64,000 nt of DNA, from positions 1 to 64,000 of IMG/VR virus record IMGVR_UViG_3300037119_005846. The stretch is one strand, 5' to 3'. The position numbers were made by a program, and so were the translations under genes. Below the pieces are notes generated by a model. The model searched no databases. It was not told where the DNA came from and saw only the letters and a list, made by a program, of their open reading frames with translations. This document shows positions 26,872 to 34,747 of this stretch, piece by piece; the first letter of the stretch is position 1, and each line of letters starts with the position of its first letter. This stretch comes from a virus.

Positions 26872-28418
26872 CCAACGTCCTCGGCGAGCTCGACGACATG
26901 AGCCTGATGGAGCGCATCGCGCTTCTGCCACGAGACGAGCGCGACCGTGTGATCACCGGCCTGACCGACGCAGAGCTGAGTGATCCGCGGGTGTGGCTGA
27001 GGCCGAAGCAGCAGAAGGTGATGGACGACCCGTCACCGATTGTCGTTGTCGCGTCAGGTCGCGGATCAGGAAAGACTCGCATTGGCTCAAGCTGGACGAT
27101 CGAGAAGGCACGCCGTCCGGGCACACGCATACACTTAGTGGGGCGCACCGTCGCAGACGTCCGGGATGTCATGGTACAAGGCGACAGCGGGATTCTGAGT
27201 ATCAGTCCGCCCGACTTCAAACCGGAGTACGTGCCGTCAGTCAGGCGCTTGATGTGGCCGAACGGATCGATGGCGATCACGCACAGCTCGGAAACGGCTG
27301 ACAGCCTTCGCGGTCCGCAGGCAGACGCGACGTGGGCCGATGAAGCCGGGACGTTTAAGACGAAGCCAGACAGCTCCGGCGCGACGACTTGGGACAACAT
27401 TCTCCTGTCTACTCGTCTTGGGTCTCACCCGCAGATCCTCGTGACGACAACGCCTCGTCGCACCCGCATTATCAAAGAGCTGTTCGCTGACGCAAAGAGC
27501 GCGCCCGATCGTGTGTCGCTGCACATTGGTAGTACACTCGACAATCGCGCCAACCTCGCGCCGGAGTACCTCGCCAACATCATCGCGATGTACGACGGCA
27601 CGCCGCTGGCAGCGCAGGAGATCTACGGCGAGCTGCTCGACGAGGTCGCCGGCGCGATGTGGCGGGACACGGACTTCGTCTACGAGCCGGCGGACCGTGA
27701 TCTGCTGCCGGAGCTCGTGACCGTGATCGGCGTCGACCCGGGCCTGACGACGGGCGGCGACAGCACAGGCATCGTCACGGTTCGCGGGACGACGGATCGA
27801 TTGCTCACGGACAGGCGCGCGTGGGTGGCGCGCGACGACACCGAGAGCGGGGGCGGTGTGAGCCCTGACCGGTGGGCGGCGCGCGTCGTCGCCGTCTGGC
27901 GAGAAGAGACGGCGCTGTGTCGCCGGCCGGCGATCGTGGTAGCCGAGAAGAACGCCGGCGGCGAGCTGGTGTCGACCGTGATTCGCCAGACCGAGGGCGG
28001 GACGGAGATACCGATCGCGCTGGTGCACGCGAAGGGGAGCAAGATGGCGCGCGCCGAGCCGGTCTTGCTCGCGTACAGGCGCGGGCGCGTGCTTCATGAA
28101 GACGTGCTGCCGGAACTGGAAGACGAGATGACGTCGTATGAAGAGAGCTCGGGCTGGTCGCCGAACCGGCTCGACGCTGCCGTGCATGCTCTTCGGGCGC
28201 TGCTGGTGAACGACGAGGCGCTGCGGCGGTTCGGGTCGCTGTTCGCGGTGCGGCCCAGCGTCGAGTTCGGGACGAGCGCGTTCAGGGGCGGGGACCGGGC
28301 GCGCGGCGGGATGCGCGCGCCGCACCGGGAAGAGCGCGGGCCCGTGGCTCAGCCGATCGACGCGGGCAGTCGGTTCGACCTGCCCGTGACAGACTGGCAG
28401 CCTCGCCGGGAGACGTGA
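26868..28418 (+). CDS. terL: Terminase large subunit
   Basis: 516 residues from GTG. ATPase: Walker A VASGRGSGKT (residues 61-70), Walker B-like ATWADEAG (~154-161), motif III TTTPRR (~193). RNase H-fold nuclease: Asp290 in VIGVDPG, Glu360 in VVAEKN, Asp436 in SPNRLDAA. It packages DNA into the prohead. Unusually it is not next to portal or small terminase (both near 50 kb). The GTG overlaps the previous gene. Confidence 0.93.
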   Translation: MTNVLGELDDMSLMERIALLPRDERDRVITGLTDAELSDPRVWLRPKQQKVMDDPSPIVVVASGRGSGKTRIGSSWTIEKARRPGTRIHLVGRTVADVRDVMVQGDSGILSISPPDFKPEYVPSVRRLMWPNGSMAITHSSETADSLRGPQADATWADEAGTFKTKPDSSGATTWDNILLSTRLGSHPQILVTTTPRRTRIIKELFADAKSAPDRVSLHIGSTLDNRANLAPEYLANIIAMYDGTPLAAQEIYGELLDEVAGAMWRDTDFVYEPADRDLLPELVTVIGVDPGLTTGGDSTGIVTVRGTTDRLLTDRRAWVARDDTESGGGVSPDRWAARVVAVWREETALCRRPAIVVAEKNAGGELVSTVIRQTEGGTEIPIALVHAKGSKMARAEPVLLAYRRGRVLHEDVLPELEDEMTSYEESSGWSPNRLDAAVHALRALLVNDEALRRFGSLFAVRPSVEFGTSAFRGGDRARGGMRAPHREERGPVAQPIDAGSRFDLPVTDWQPRRET

Positions 28419-28654
28419 CGCTGGTCATGACCGACTCAGACTGGACCGACAGCCAGCTGCCGACCGACGTCGTGAAGGCGATCCGGGCGTCTCTGAGCGA
28501 GGTGTCGGTGTTCAGCGCGCGGGACTACGCGCACATCGAGGACTTCGTCTACGACGGCGTCGCATCGATCCTGGGAAGTCGCATCCGCGAGGTGAGTCAG
28601 GCGGCGCTGACCGCGGGCATCCGCGAGGCGATTCGCGCTCGGGCCGAGCGGTAG
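28415..28654 (+). CDS. Small hypothetical protein after terminase
   Basis: 79 residues from GTG (GTGA overlap); ATG 28427 is an alternative. Mostly helical, ending in a basic helix (AGIREAIRARAER). No family recognised. Confidence 0.62.
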   Translation: MTLVMTDSDWTDSQLPTDVVKAIRASLSEVSVFSARDYAHIEDFVYDGVASILGSRIREVSQAALTAGIREAIRARAER

Positions 28655-28942
28655 GTGGTGGTGAGCGTGATCCCGTCGGCTGTCACGTACGTGGCCAGCC
28701 TGACGGAAGATGACGGCTCGGTCACGGTCGTCGTGCCGACGCCGACCAACCCGCGCTACATCGGCATCCGCATGACGCCGGGGACGCCGGGGCTGACGGC
28801 GGTGTACGGCGGCGACGACCCTCGGGAGGTCGGCGAGGACTCGCAGCGCCTGTACGAGCGCGTCGGTTCTGCCGTGCGCGTGCGTGAGGCGGACGGCGAG
28901 CCCGCGACACATGCTGGGACGCTGTACGTGCGTGTATGGTAG
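28655..28942 (+). CDS. Hypothetical beta-rich protein
   Basis: 95 residues from one of three consecutive GTG codons. Contains VTYVASLTEDDGSVTVVVPT and an RYIGIRMTPGTPGL segment. No family recognised; codon use matches neighbours. Confidence 0.55.
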   Translation: MVVSVIPSAVTYVASLTEDDGSVTVVVPTPTNPRYIGIRMTPGTPGLTAVYGGDDPREVGEDSQRLYERVGSAVRVREADGEPATHAGTLYVRVW

Positions 28943-28948
28943 AGGTCA

Positions 28949-29128
28949 GTGGCGGCTGACAACTTCAAGGACTCGCAGCACGCACTGCGCACCGGTCTGC
29001 TGATCGGTGCGCTTCGCGCTGCCGGCTTCGACGCGGTCATGACGACCGATCATGACGGCGACTGGACGCCCGTGATCCGGATCGTGGGCTCTGAGCAGTT
29101 CGACGTCGAGCTCCTGGCGGAGAAGTAG
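28949..29128 (+). CDS. Small hypothetical protein
   Basis: 59 residues from GTG 28949, with AGAGG just upstream and a TATGGT box further up. Reads NFKDSQHALRTGLLIGALRA then FDAVMTTDHDGDWTPVIRIV: one helix followed by beta hairpins, a plausible small folded domain. Fills the gap between its neighbours. Confidence 0.6.
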   Translation: MAADNFKDSQHALRTGLLIGALRAAGFDAVMTTDHDGDWTPVIRIVGSEQFDVELLAEK

Positions 29129-29155
29129 GGCGGGGACCGGTGACGTGAACGACTG

Positions 29156-29440
29156 ATGCCAGCCCGCCGGCTCACCCTCGTCAGCGTCGTCATCGTGCCG
29201 GCGCCGACCGCGGCTGGTCGGACACCCGTCGCTCCTCTGTGCTCGGGCCTGACCGAGATCTTCTACTCTGAGCGTCTGAGCGACAAGCGCTGGGCGATGA
29301 AGCTGTGTCGCAGTTGCCCGTATCAAGTGCCGTGCCTCGACGCGGCTCTGCACCGGCGCGAGCAGTACGGCGTCTGGGGCGGGCGGGCGTTCAGGTCCAA
29401 GCGACGCGGCCGTCAGCTGCCGTTCGATGACTCGTGCTAG
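29156..29440 (+). CDS. WhiB-family iron-sulfur transcription factor
   Basis: 94 residues. Four Cys at 29, 51, 54 and 60 give C-x21-C-x2-C-x5-C, the Wbl [4Fe-4S] site (LCRSCPYQVPC), followed by GVWGG and a basic C-terminus (FRSKRRGRQ). Wbl proteins bind the sigma factor region 4 and are confined to actinobacteria and their phages; phage copies can act as dominant-negative versions of host WhiB. It could switch host or phage promoters such as the TGG/TATAAT class described here. Upstream of small membrane peptides. Confidence 0.9.
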   Translation: MPARRLTLVSVVIVPAPTAAGRTPVAPLCSGLTEIFYSERLSDKRWAMKLCRSCPYQVPCLDAALHRREQYGVWGGRAFRSKRRGRQLPFDDSC

Positions 29441-29467
29441 GATTTGGGCGAAACAGGAGGTCAATTC

Positions 29468-29680
29468 ATGACCGTACTTCTCGCAGAGATCATGACCAGT
29501 CCGAGCTTCGGGGAGGTGATGTTCCTCGTCGCCGTGATCCTCTTCGTGATCGCGCTCGTCGGCGAGCTCATGTCCGTCCTCACTCATCCGCCGGCGACGT
29601 GGGCGTACGGCCGGCTCATCGCGTTTGCGGGGCTAGCATGCGTCGCCATGGGCTGGCTGGCGCTCGTGACGGGGGACTAG
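29468..29680 (+). CDS. Two-span small membrane protein
   Basis: 70 residues from ATG 29468 (AGGAGG seven bases ahead). Two hydrophobic segments (about 18-38 and 50-68). TGCTAGGAT at 29435 is a possible extended -10. No family recognised. Confidence 0.65.
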   Translation: MTVLLAEIMTSPSFGEVMFLVAVILFVIALVGELMSVLTHPPATWAYGRLIAFAGLACVAMGWLALVTGD

Positions 29681-29681
29681 C

Positions 29682-29786
29682 GTGGTCACTCTCGCGGCGC
29701 TGATCGCCGACGGCATCTACATCGGCGGCGGCTTCATCCTGCTCGTGCTCGTCATTATCCTCATCGTCCTGCTTCTGCGGCGGTGA
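29682..29786 (+). CDS. Single-pass membrane micropeptide
   Basis: 34 residues from GTG: short polar start, then GGGFILLVLVIILIVLLL and two Arg at the end. A typical inside-positive single span. First of several such peptides in the window. Confidence 0.5.
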   Translation: MVTLAALIADGIYIGGGFILLVLVIILIVLLLRR

Positions 29787-29799
29787 GCGAGGGCTGATC

Positions 29800-29910
29800 G
29801 TGTCGTCGCGCGCCGCCCGGGGGCTGGCGCTGGACGCGCTGTTGATCGCGGCAGTGGTCGGGATGCTGATCTTTGGATGTTGCGCGTACGTGGGCTGGGT
29901 GGCACTGTAA
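29800..29910 (+). CDS. Single-pass membrane micropeptide
   Basis: 36 residues from GTG: basic start SSRAARG, then a span DALLIAAVVGMLIFGCCAYV. Its 3' end contains the -35 box of the next promoter. Confidence 0.45.
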   Translation: MSSRAARGLALDALLIAAVVGMLIFGCCAYVGWVAL

Positions 29911-29928
29911 TACCTGCTGGTGTATGTT
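29900..29928 (+). promoter_or_regulatory. TGG-class promoter, copy 1
   Basis: TGGCAC, 17-base spacer ending CTGCTGGTG, then TATGTT (29923-29928). Same -35 start, spacing and spacer end as the other family members, with a weaker -10. Drives the 29965 gene through a ~30-base leader with CCCAGACCCAGAC. Confidence 0.55.
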
Positions 29929-29964
29929 GGTCAGTCCCAGACCCAGACGAGTGAGGGAGATCGA

Positions 29965-30222
29965 ATGAGGTACCGCAGGAGGGCTCTTGAAGTCGACGCG
30001 GCGCGTGTGCCAGACGGCGACCCGGACGCGTGGCGAGTGTTCGGCGAGTGGCTCGGCATCGACGCTGTCCCGTTCGTCGGCATCGACGACGGCATCACTA
30101 TTCACCGAACAAGCAGTGACGACGACCTGCGTGCCGAGATCGGCGACTGGGTCGTGCGCGACGGGTGGGGCATGTCCGTGTGCCCGGGCGACAGGTTCGA
30201 CGACCTGTACGAGGAGCTGTGA
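29965..30222 (+). CDS. Conserved small phage protein (GDWVVRDG type)
   Basis: 85 residues from ATG 29965 with GAGGGAGA upstream; the longer ORF start lies inside the promoter. RYRRRALEVDAARV, an AWRVFGEWLG stretch, then AEIGDWVVRDGWGMSVCPGDRFDDLYEE matches a very common phage protein of unknown function whose C-terminus usually reads GDWI...P..F...Y. Confidence 0.72.
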   Translation: MRYRRRALEVDAARVPDGDPDAWRVFGEWLGIDAVPFVGIDDGITIHRTSSDDDLRAEIGDWVVRDGWGMSVCPGDRFDDLYEEL

Positions 30223-30453
30223 GTGGGTCGGGTGTGGCTCCGGGATGAAGACGGAGCCGTGCCGTTGAGCGAGATCGACGACGACGACGTCGGGGCGCGG
30301 CGGGAGCCTGTCACGCGGGAGCTGTTCGTCTGCGCCCGTCTCGAGTACGACATCCTCGCGCATCTGCCGTGTCCGGACTGCGGGCACCGGGCGGACGCGC
30401 ATACCGCCGAGCTCTCGTGTGACGTCTGCGCCGTGATCCGGGCTGTCGGGTAA
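30223..30453 (+). CDS. Zinc-ribbon small protein
   Basis: 76 residues from GTG directly after the previous stop. C-terminal CPDCGHRADAHTAELSCDVC holds two CxxC pairs with His, a zinc ribbon. Possibly nucleic-acid or protein binding. Confidence 0.65.
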   Translation: MGRVWLRDEDGAVPLSEIDDDDVGARREPVTRELFVCARLEYDILAHLPCPDCGHRADAHTAELSCDVCAVIRAVG

Positions 30454-30469
30454 TAGCAACTGTCCTGCG

Positions 30470-30559
30470 GGCGGGCGCGTGCGAGCGCGTGACGTGGCAC
30501 GCGTCGCGGCCAGGAGGTGGTTCTGGCAGTGATGATAAGGTTCACGCTCTGCGCCCGCC
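30470..30559 (+). ncRNA. Structured leader upstream of primase-helicase
   Basis: GGCGGGCGC (30470-30478) pairs perfectly with GCGCCCGCC (30551-30559). Inside are smaller stems: CGCG...CGCG, GACG...CGTC and GCCAG...CTGGC. The enclosed loop carries an AGGAGG. It is not a tRNA (no T-arm). It may be a regulatory leader. Confidence 0.3.
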
Positions 30560-30664
30560 GGTGCACTGACCGAGACGAGAAGACATGATCGAAGACGCAA
30601 CGCCGGCAGCATGCTGCATGCTGAGTACCAGCTGCGCCGCGATATCTGGAGGGGGACCTTTGAC

Positions 30665-33070
30665 GTGGGATCTGAAGCGTGGAGCGAGCTGCCGCCGCCT
30701 CCGTCCTCGGGGACGCCGCTCGTGGAAGTCGTCAGGTACTACACAGAGACAGCGCGGGGTGCGCTGGGTCCGGGCTGGGACCTCGAGCTGATACCGGTCG
30801 CGGGCAAGAACCCGCGGGTGAACGGGAGCGGCTGGCAGCTGCTCGCGTCGTCTGACCCGGTCGCGGTGCTCGAGCAGCTGAAGAGACTGGGTGGGCGTGC
30901 CGACGGGATCGGTGCGCTGATGAACCGACACATCGCGTTCGACGTCGACAACCGGGCGGCCGTGCCGTCGGGTCTGATGTCGATCTTCGAGGAGGGCCTG
31001 ACCAACGAGACGCGGCCCGGGCGATCGCACCACATCTTCCGCGTGCCCGAGGGAGTGAAGTACGGCGGGAGCAAGGCGAAGCTCGACGAGGTGTACAGCG
31101 TGACCTCTAAGTGGGGCGAGGTGAAGGCCTGGAACAGTCAGGTACGGATCTGGTCACCGAACGACGACGGGTCGCACGTGGCGCTGAGGCCAGCGCTCGT
31201 GCCAGAGCTACCGCCCGTGCTGACCGGCGGGCTGCTGCTGCCGCCGCTGGCACCCGGTGAGTCTGTCACGGACGCCGAGCTCGAGGACTTCCTCGCGGAG
31301 CACACTGAAGAGTGGCACCCGGAGTGGCTCGCCGAGGACATCGATCGGTTCGTTCGGGATCTGCAGTCGAAGTACGAGGCGATGAACTCGCGGATCTTCC
31401 ACCTCGCGAACAACGTCGCGAAGGGAAGATACTCAGGGCAGCGTGCATATGACACCCTGCTCGCGGCGTATCGCGCGGCGTGCGAGGCGAGCAGCGACTG
31501 GAACGCCGAGCGCGAGCCGAAGTACCGAACCTCCTGGCGCGGAGCCGTGGCAAAGGTGACCCGCGACCCGGCGATCATTGCGTCGATCGCCGAGGCGAGG
31601 CGACATGGCAGCGCGAGTGTGCCGTGGGACCCGGAGCATGATGAGAGTGATGCCGCACTCGATGCGTGGTTCGAGCAGTGGGCAGAGTCAATGGGCGTCG
31701 AATACTCCGGCGGAAGCGCACGTGACTCGTCCGCAGACGCGACCGATCCAACCGTGCTGCTTCATGCCGCAGCTACCGATGAGGCTTCTAGTGAGGCAGA
31801 GAGCGAGGCAGAGAGCGAGGCAGAGCCATCGTCGGCTGACCCGTCGGTCAGTGGAGAGAGTGACTACGAACGACAGAAGCGACTCCGACTTGCTGACCCA
31901 GAGCGCATCGACTATTACCGCAACAAGCTGAATGAGCGGGTCGACGAGGAGATCCTCAAGGACGCATTCCGCGAGATGGTAACCGGCAAGGTGGCGGCGA
32001 AGACGATCGACCTGACCGCGGTGCACGCCGAGAAGGCGCCGACAATGATGGTAGTCCGCCCTGAGACAGACGGCTTCGGACTGATGTATGACGACGCCGT
32101 GGCTAACCTGATCGGCGACAAAGCAACAGGTAAGAGCTGGATGCTGATGCAGGTAGCAATCGACGAGATGAATCGTGGTCGACCTGTTGTCTGGCTCGAC
32201 TGGGAGATGACAGAGAACCGCGTCGGTCTGCGACTCGTTCAAATGCGAGCTGATCCAACTGTCGTAATGAGTCGGTTCAGATACCTCGAGATGGGCGGCA
32301 AGACACTCGCCGCAGCAGTGGGTGCAGCCGAGAGCTCGTTCGGTCGGGGGAGCGGCGCGCTGGTCATTCTTGACTCAGTCAGCCGCGCGCTCGGCAGCGA
32401 AGCCGGCGCCGGCGACGAGCGAGACGAGAACTCCGCGGGCCTGTATGCCGCGTTTATCGAGCGCGTGTCGCGTCTTCGCCAGGTAGTCGGCGGGCCCGTG
32501 GCGATGGTGGAGCATACCGGCCACAGCTCGAAATGGCGAGCTCGCGGGACGTCGGCGAAGGGACAGCAGGTCGACACAGAGCTGTCAGTCACGGTCGTCA
32601 AGAGGTGGTCGCGATCAGAGTCAGGCTGGGCTGCTCTGACTGCTCGGAAGGATCGCGGTGGCTGGCTCGAGGAAGATCAGCCGCTGTGGGGTGCGTTCTT
32701 TCAGCCGCTTGGCGGGGCCGGCGAGCTGTCCGTGAAGTTCCGCGAGCTGGATGACTGGGAGCGCGGTGAAGCCGGCATCGCCGGCCTCGACGAGTCAGAG
32801 CGATCACGGCACGAGCGGGACAGCGCGCGTGAGCGACGGACCGTCGAGAAAGAAGAGGAGAACGTTGAGCGAATCATGAAGGTGCTCGCCGACGACAAGG
32901 AGCACTCGAACAGCGAGCTTGAGCGGATCACGAAGATCCCACGGAAGACCGTTGGAGAGATCGTCGATCAGCTCCTCGCGGACGGCGAGGTCGTCTGGAA
33001 CGGCAAGTCTGGGCGGTTCAACGGAGTCCGGCTCGCGGGTGCCGAGGGATCTGATCCCATTGAGTCTTGA
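30665..33070 (+). CDS. Primase-polymerase / RecA-type helicase fusion
   Basis: About 801 residues. I choose GTG 30665 because GGAGGGGG (30648-30655) lies nine bases ahead; ATG 30611 in the same frame is an alternative without a ribosome site. The first ~200 residues resemble a bifunctional primase-polymerase (LIPVAGKNPRVNGSGWQLL, then NRHIAFDVDN with an acidic site, and RSHHIFRVP). A Ser/Glu-rich linker follows. From ~480 a RepA/RecA-type ATPase: GDKATGKSWM Walker A, PVVWLDWEM, ALVILDSVSRAL Walker B. The last ~70 residues form a winged helix (LERITKIPRKTVGEIVDQLL). It would unwind and prime phage DNA. Confidence 0.85.
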   Translation: MGSEAWSELPPPPSSGTPLVEVVRYYTETARGALGPGWDLELIPVAGKNPRVNGSGWQLLASSDPVAVLEQLKRLGGRADGIGALMNRHIAFDVDNRAAVPSGLMSIFEEGLTNETRPGRSHHIFRVPEGVKYGGSKAKLDEVYSVTSKWGEVKAWNSQVRIWSPNDDGSHVALRPALVPELPPVLTGGLLLPPLAPGESVTDAELEDFLAEHTEEWHPEWLAEDIDRFVRDLQSKYEAMNSRIFHLANNVAKGRYSGQRAYDTLLAAYRAACEASSDWNAEREPKYRTSWRGAVAKVTRDPAIIASIAEARRHGSASVPWDPEHDESDAALDAWFEQWAESMGVEYSGGSARDSSADATDPTVLLHAAATDEASSEAESEAESEAEPSSADPSVSGESDYERQKRLRLADPERIDYYRNKLNERVDEEILKDAFREMVTGKVAAKTIDLTAVHAEKAPTMMVVRPETDGFGLMYDDAVANLIGDKATGKSWMLMQVAIDEMNRGRPVVWLDWEMTENRVGLRLVQMRADPTVVMSRFRYLEMGGKTLAAAVGAAESSFGRGSGALVILDSVSRALGSEAGAGDERDENSAGLYAAFIERVSRLRQVVGGPVAMVEHTGHSSKWRARGTSAKGQQVDTELSVTVVKRWSRSESGWAALTARKDRGGWLEEDQPLWGAFFQPLGGAGELSVKFRELDDWERGEAGIAGLDESERSRHERDSARERRTVEKEEENVERIMKVLADDKEHSNSELERITKIPRKTVGEIVDQLLADGEVVWNGKSGRFNGVRLAGAEGSDPIES

Positions 33071-33313
33071 CCAATGGTATCAGATGAGCCAATGGAGCCA
33101 TATGCTGACGAAATCCCATCGGAAACCGGCCATCGTGGAGTATACATTGAAGTGTACCCCCATTGGCCCCACTGATCACCGCCCGGAGGGCGGTGCCTGG
33201 CCTCAGGTGCCTGGCCCAGGTGCCAGTGACCAGTGGGATCAGTGGGACAATTCGCCGACCACGAACCCGGACTTCCCACTGAATTTTGAACTGACGAGAC
33301 GAGAGGACAGACC
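33071..33313 (+). other. Intergenic region with CCAATGG repeats and hairpin
   Basis: No gene is supported here. CCAATGG occurs at 33071 and 33089 and its complement CCATTGG at 33160. A GAGCCATATGCTGA element (33095) resembles the CATAT repeats further right. CACCGCCC/GGGCGGTG (33177-33195) forms an 8-bp hairpin with a 3-base loop, followed by a short repeat CAGGTGCC. Confidence 0.45.
33177..33195 (+). terminator. Hairpin after primase-helicase
   Basis: Perfect 8-bp stem CACCGCCC/GGGCGGTG around GGA; no T-tract. Probable end of the primase-helicase transcript. Confidence 0.45.
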
Positions 33314-33421
33314 GTGACCACAGATGATGACCTGACAACGCTCGGCAAGGAGCTGACCGTGACGACAATTGCCGGATTCAGACTCGGCGGCCAGCTAATC
33401 GAGTGGGGACGTTGGGTGTGA
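33314..33421 (+). CDS. Micropeptide
   Basis: 35 residues from GTG with GAGAGGACAG upstream. TTLGKELTVTTIAGFRLGGQ looks like a small beta unit; GTGA overlap with the next frame supports both being translated. Confidence 0.42.
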   Translation: MTTDDDLTTLGKELTVTTIAGFRLGGQLIEWGRWV

Positions 33422-33579
33422 CCGTCCGCACCAGCGGTCCAGACCGCGATCGAACGTTCATTCCGTGGACGAGTGTGTCGCACGTCAACCGTCCGTGGCA
33501 TCCGCGCGATGCAGAGCTGATCATGAATCAGGCCGTGGCTAACGCGCTGAAAGAGCCTGACTATGACCGCCCACACTGA
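33418..33579 (+). CDS. Micropeptide
   Basis: 53 residues from GTG, coupled by GTGA. Contains RTFIPWTSVSHVNRPWHPRD and ends EPDYDRPH. No family recognised. Confidence 0.42.
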   Translation: MTVRTSGPDRDRTFIPWTSVSHVNRPWHPRDAELIMNQAVANALKEPDYDRPH

Positions 33580-33705
33580 CGGCATGAGGGCCTGTGGTCA
33601 CGCCTGCGGTGAGAGACGGTGAGAGCTGAAGGGATATCCATCAGGGCAGCTGAGGGCCTGAGAGGGACACAGGGAGCGAGCCAGAAGCCCGGCCGGACCA
33701 CAGGT

Positions 33706-33725
33706 AAGCCAACCGATGTTGGCTT
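33706..33725 (+). terminator. Intrinsic terminator
   Basis: AAGCCAAC, loop CGAT, GTTGGCTT, then T. Perfect 8-bp stem ending in TTT, one of the most classical terminators in the window. Confidence 0.6.
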
Positions 33726-33774
33726 TAGAGATCCTGTCCCGCGACGACGCACGTGCGCGTGCGTCTGAGATCCA

Positions 33775-34162
33775 TGCCCATATCACATTCCCGTCGGCGA
33801 GGCGCCGCTGACAGGGACGTCAGCGCGCTGACTGCGACCGCGACCGCATCGCTGCCGGAGATGCCTGCCCATATGCTTTTTGAAGTATAAGCACGCGACG
33901 TTCGGCGCTGATCGCTGACAGCTCGCTCTCGCAGAAAAGTGCTGCCCATATGCTTTTCAGACCGGCCTGGGACATCGACGACGACGCGCAGGTTATTCGC
34001 TGACAGCTGACAGCTCTGCACAGGTGTCATTCTCGTGAAAGTGCCGACCATATCATATTTCTCGGGTCCCCTGATTGTCACGCGCTTTCGGCGTGCATGA
34101 GTAGATTCTTAGATGCGCGCAGGGTGCACACACATTCTAGATAATGCTGCCCATATCATTTT
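33775..34162 (+). repeat. Five TGCCCATAT iteron-like repeats
   Basis: Copies at 33775, 33866, 33943, 34045 (diverged, CGACCATATCATATT) and 34148, consensus TGCCCATATSMTTTT. Start-to-start distances are 91, 77, 102 and 103 bases. All are on the same strand, in the only long gene-free segment. Confidence 0.7.
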
Positions 34163-34210
34163 CTAATAATCGGCGAGTCTTTGACGCGTGCATTCTCTTC
34201 CCGAGATTCC

Positions 34211-34248
34211 CGCCGGCGAATGCCGGCGCGCGGGCACGCGAGCGTGCC
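34211..34248 (+). repeat. Two adjacent perfect hairpins
   Basis: CGCCGGC/GCCGGCG with loop GAAT (34211-34228) and GGCACGC/GCGTGCC with a 2-base gap (34233-34248). Possible tandem terminator or folded-DNA element. Confidence 0.5.
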
Positions 34249-34296
34249 GGTGCACCGCAACCACAGCCATGTCACTTTGGCACGTGTCGCTCGGCG

Positions 34297-34368
34297 CGCT
34301 CTCTCGCGCACAGGTGAATGCACGCGCGTGCACGCACGCATGCGCGTGTATGCGCACGCGAGAGAGCG
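34297..34368 (+). repeat. 12-bp inverted repeat around alternating purine-pyrimidine tract
   Basis: CGCTCTCTCGCG (34297-34308) and CGCGAGAGAGCG (34357-34368) are perfect complements. The 48 bases between are mainly alternating CG/CA/TG steps (34321-34360), prone to left-handed or cruciform DNA. Confidence 0.6.
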
Positions 34369-34747
34369 AGCAGTCGTCTCGTCGCTCAGCGCTCAGCGCG
34401 CATGAGCGAGAGCGCAGGCACGGGCAGCGGCAGGGGGGCACGTGCAGGCACGTGCAGGCGCGCGAGTCTCTTGACTCGTCGGCGCTCGGCCCGGCGACGT
34501 TGCTCCGGCGTCGGCGCCCGGGGGCGAGAGCTCGAGCTCGTGCTTGTGGCCATGGGCCGGCTCCCGCAGAGCACCGAGCTACGCGGAGTGGAGTTGTGCG
34601 TGCACTACGCGCCCTTCACCTCCAGATCCCCCCGTGTTAGGCACAAACATGTATACGCCCTCAGCATGAGCGAGAGCTCAGGGCTGTTTCACCGCCCTCA
34701 CCACGGGGAACTATGACCGCGAGTCAGCACACTCAAAGGAGACAACA

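Larger units (their letters stand above)
33580..34747 (+). other. Gene-free, repeat- and hairpin-rich segment (candidate origin or hub)
   Basis: 1,168 bases without a credible gene: ORFs here (for example 34188-34640 and 34318-34716) are Arg/Ala/Cys low-complexity readings of repeats with no ribosome site. It holds a terminator (33706), five TGCCCATAT repeats (33775-34162), repeated GCTGACAGCT units (33914-34015), paired hairpins (34211-34248), a long inverted repeat around an alternating purine-pyrimidine tract (34297-34368) and a doubled GGCACGTGCA unit (34439). Candidate replication origin or control region between replication and small-gene blocks. Confidence 0.6.

Noticed and set aside
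27237-28325. 362-residue minus-strand ORF opposite terminase
   Set aside because: The + strand frame has full terminase motifs; this one has none.
30470-30575. Possible tRNA before the primase-helicase
   Set aside because: Acceptor-like and anticodon-like stems exist but there is no T-arm with a TTCRA loop and the anticodon-like loop lacks U33.
34188-34640. 150-residue ORF in the gene-free segment
   Set aside because: Arg/Ala/Cys low-complexity reading of inverted repeats, no ribosome site, no plausible fold.
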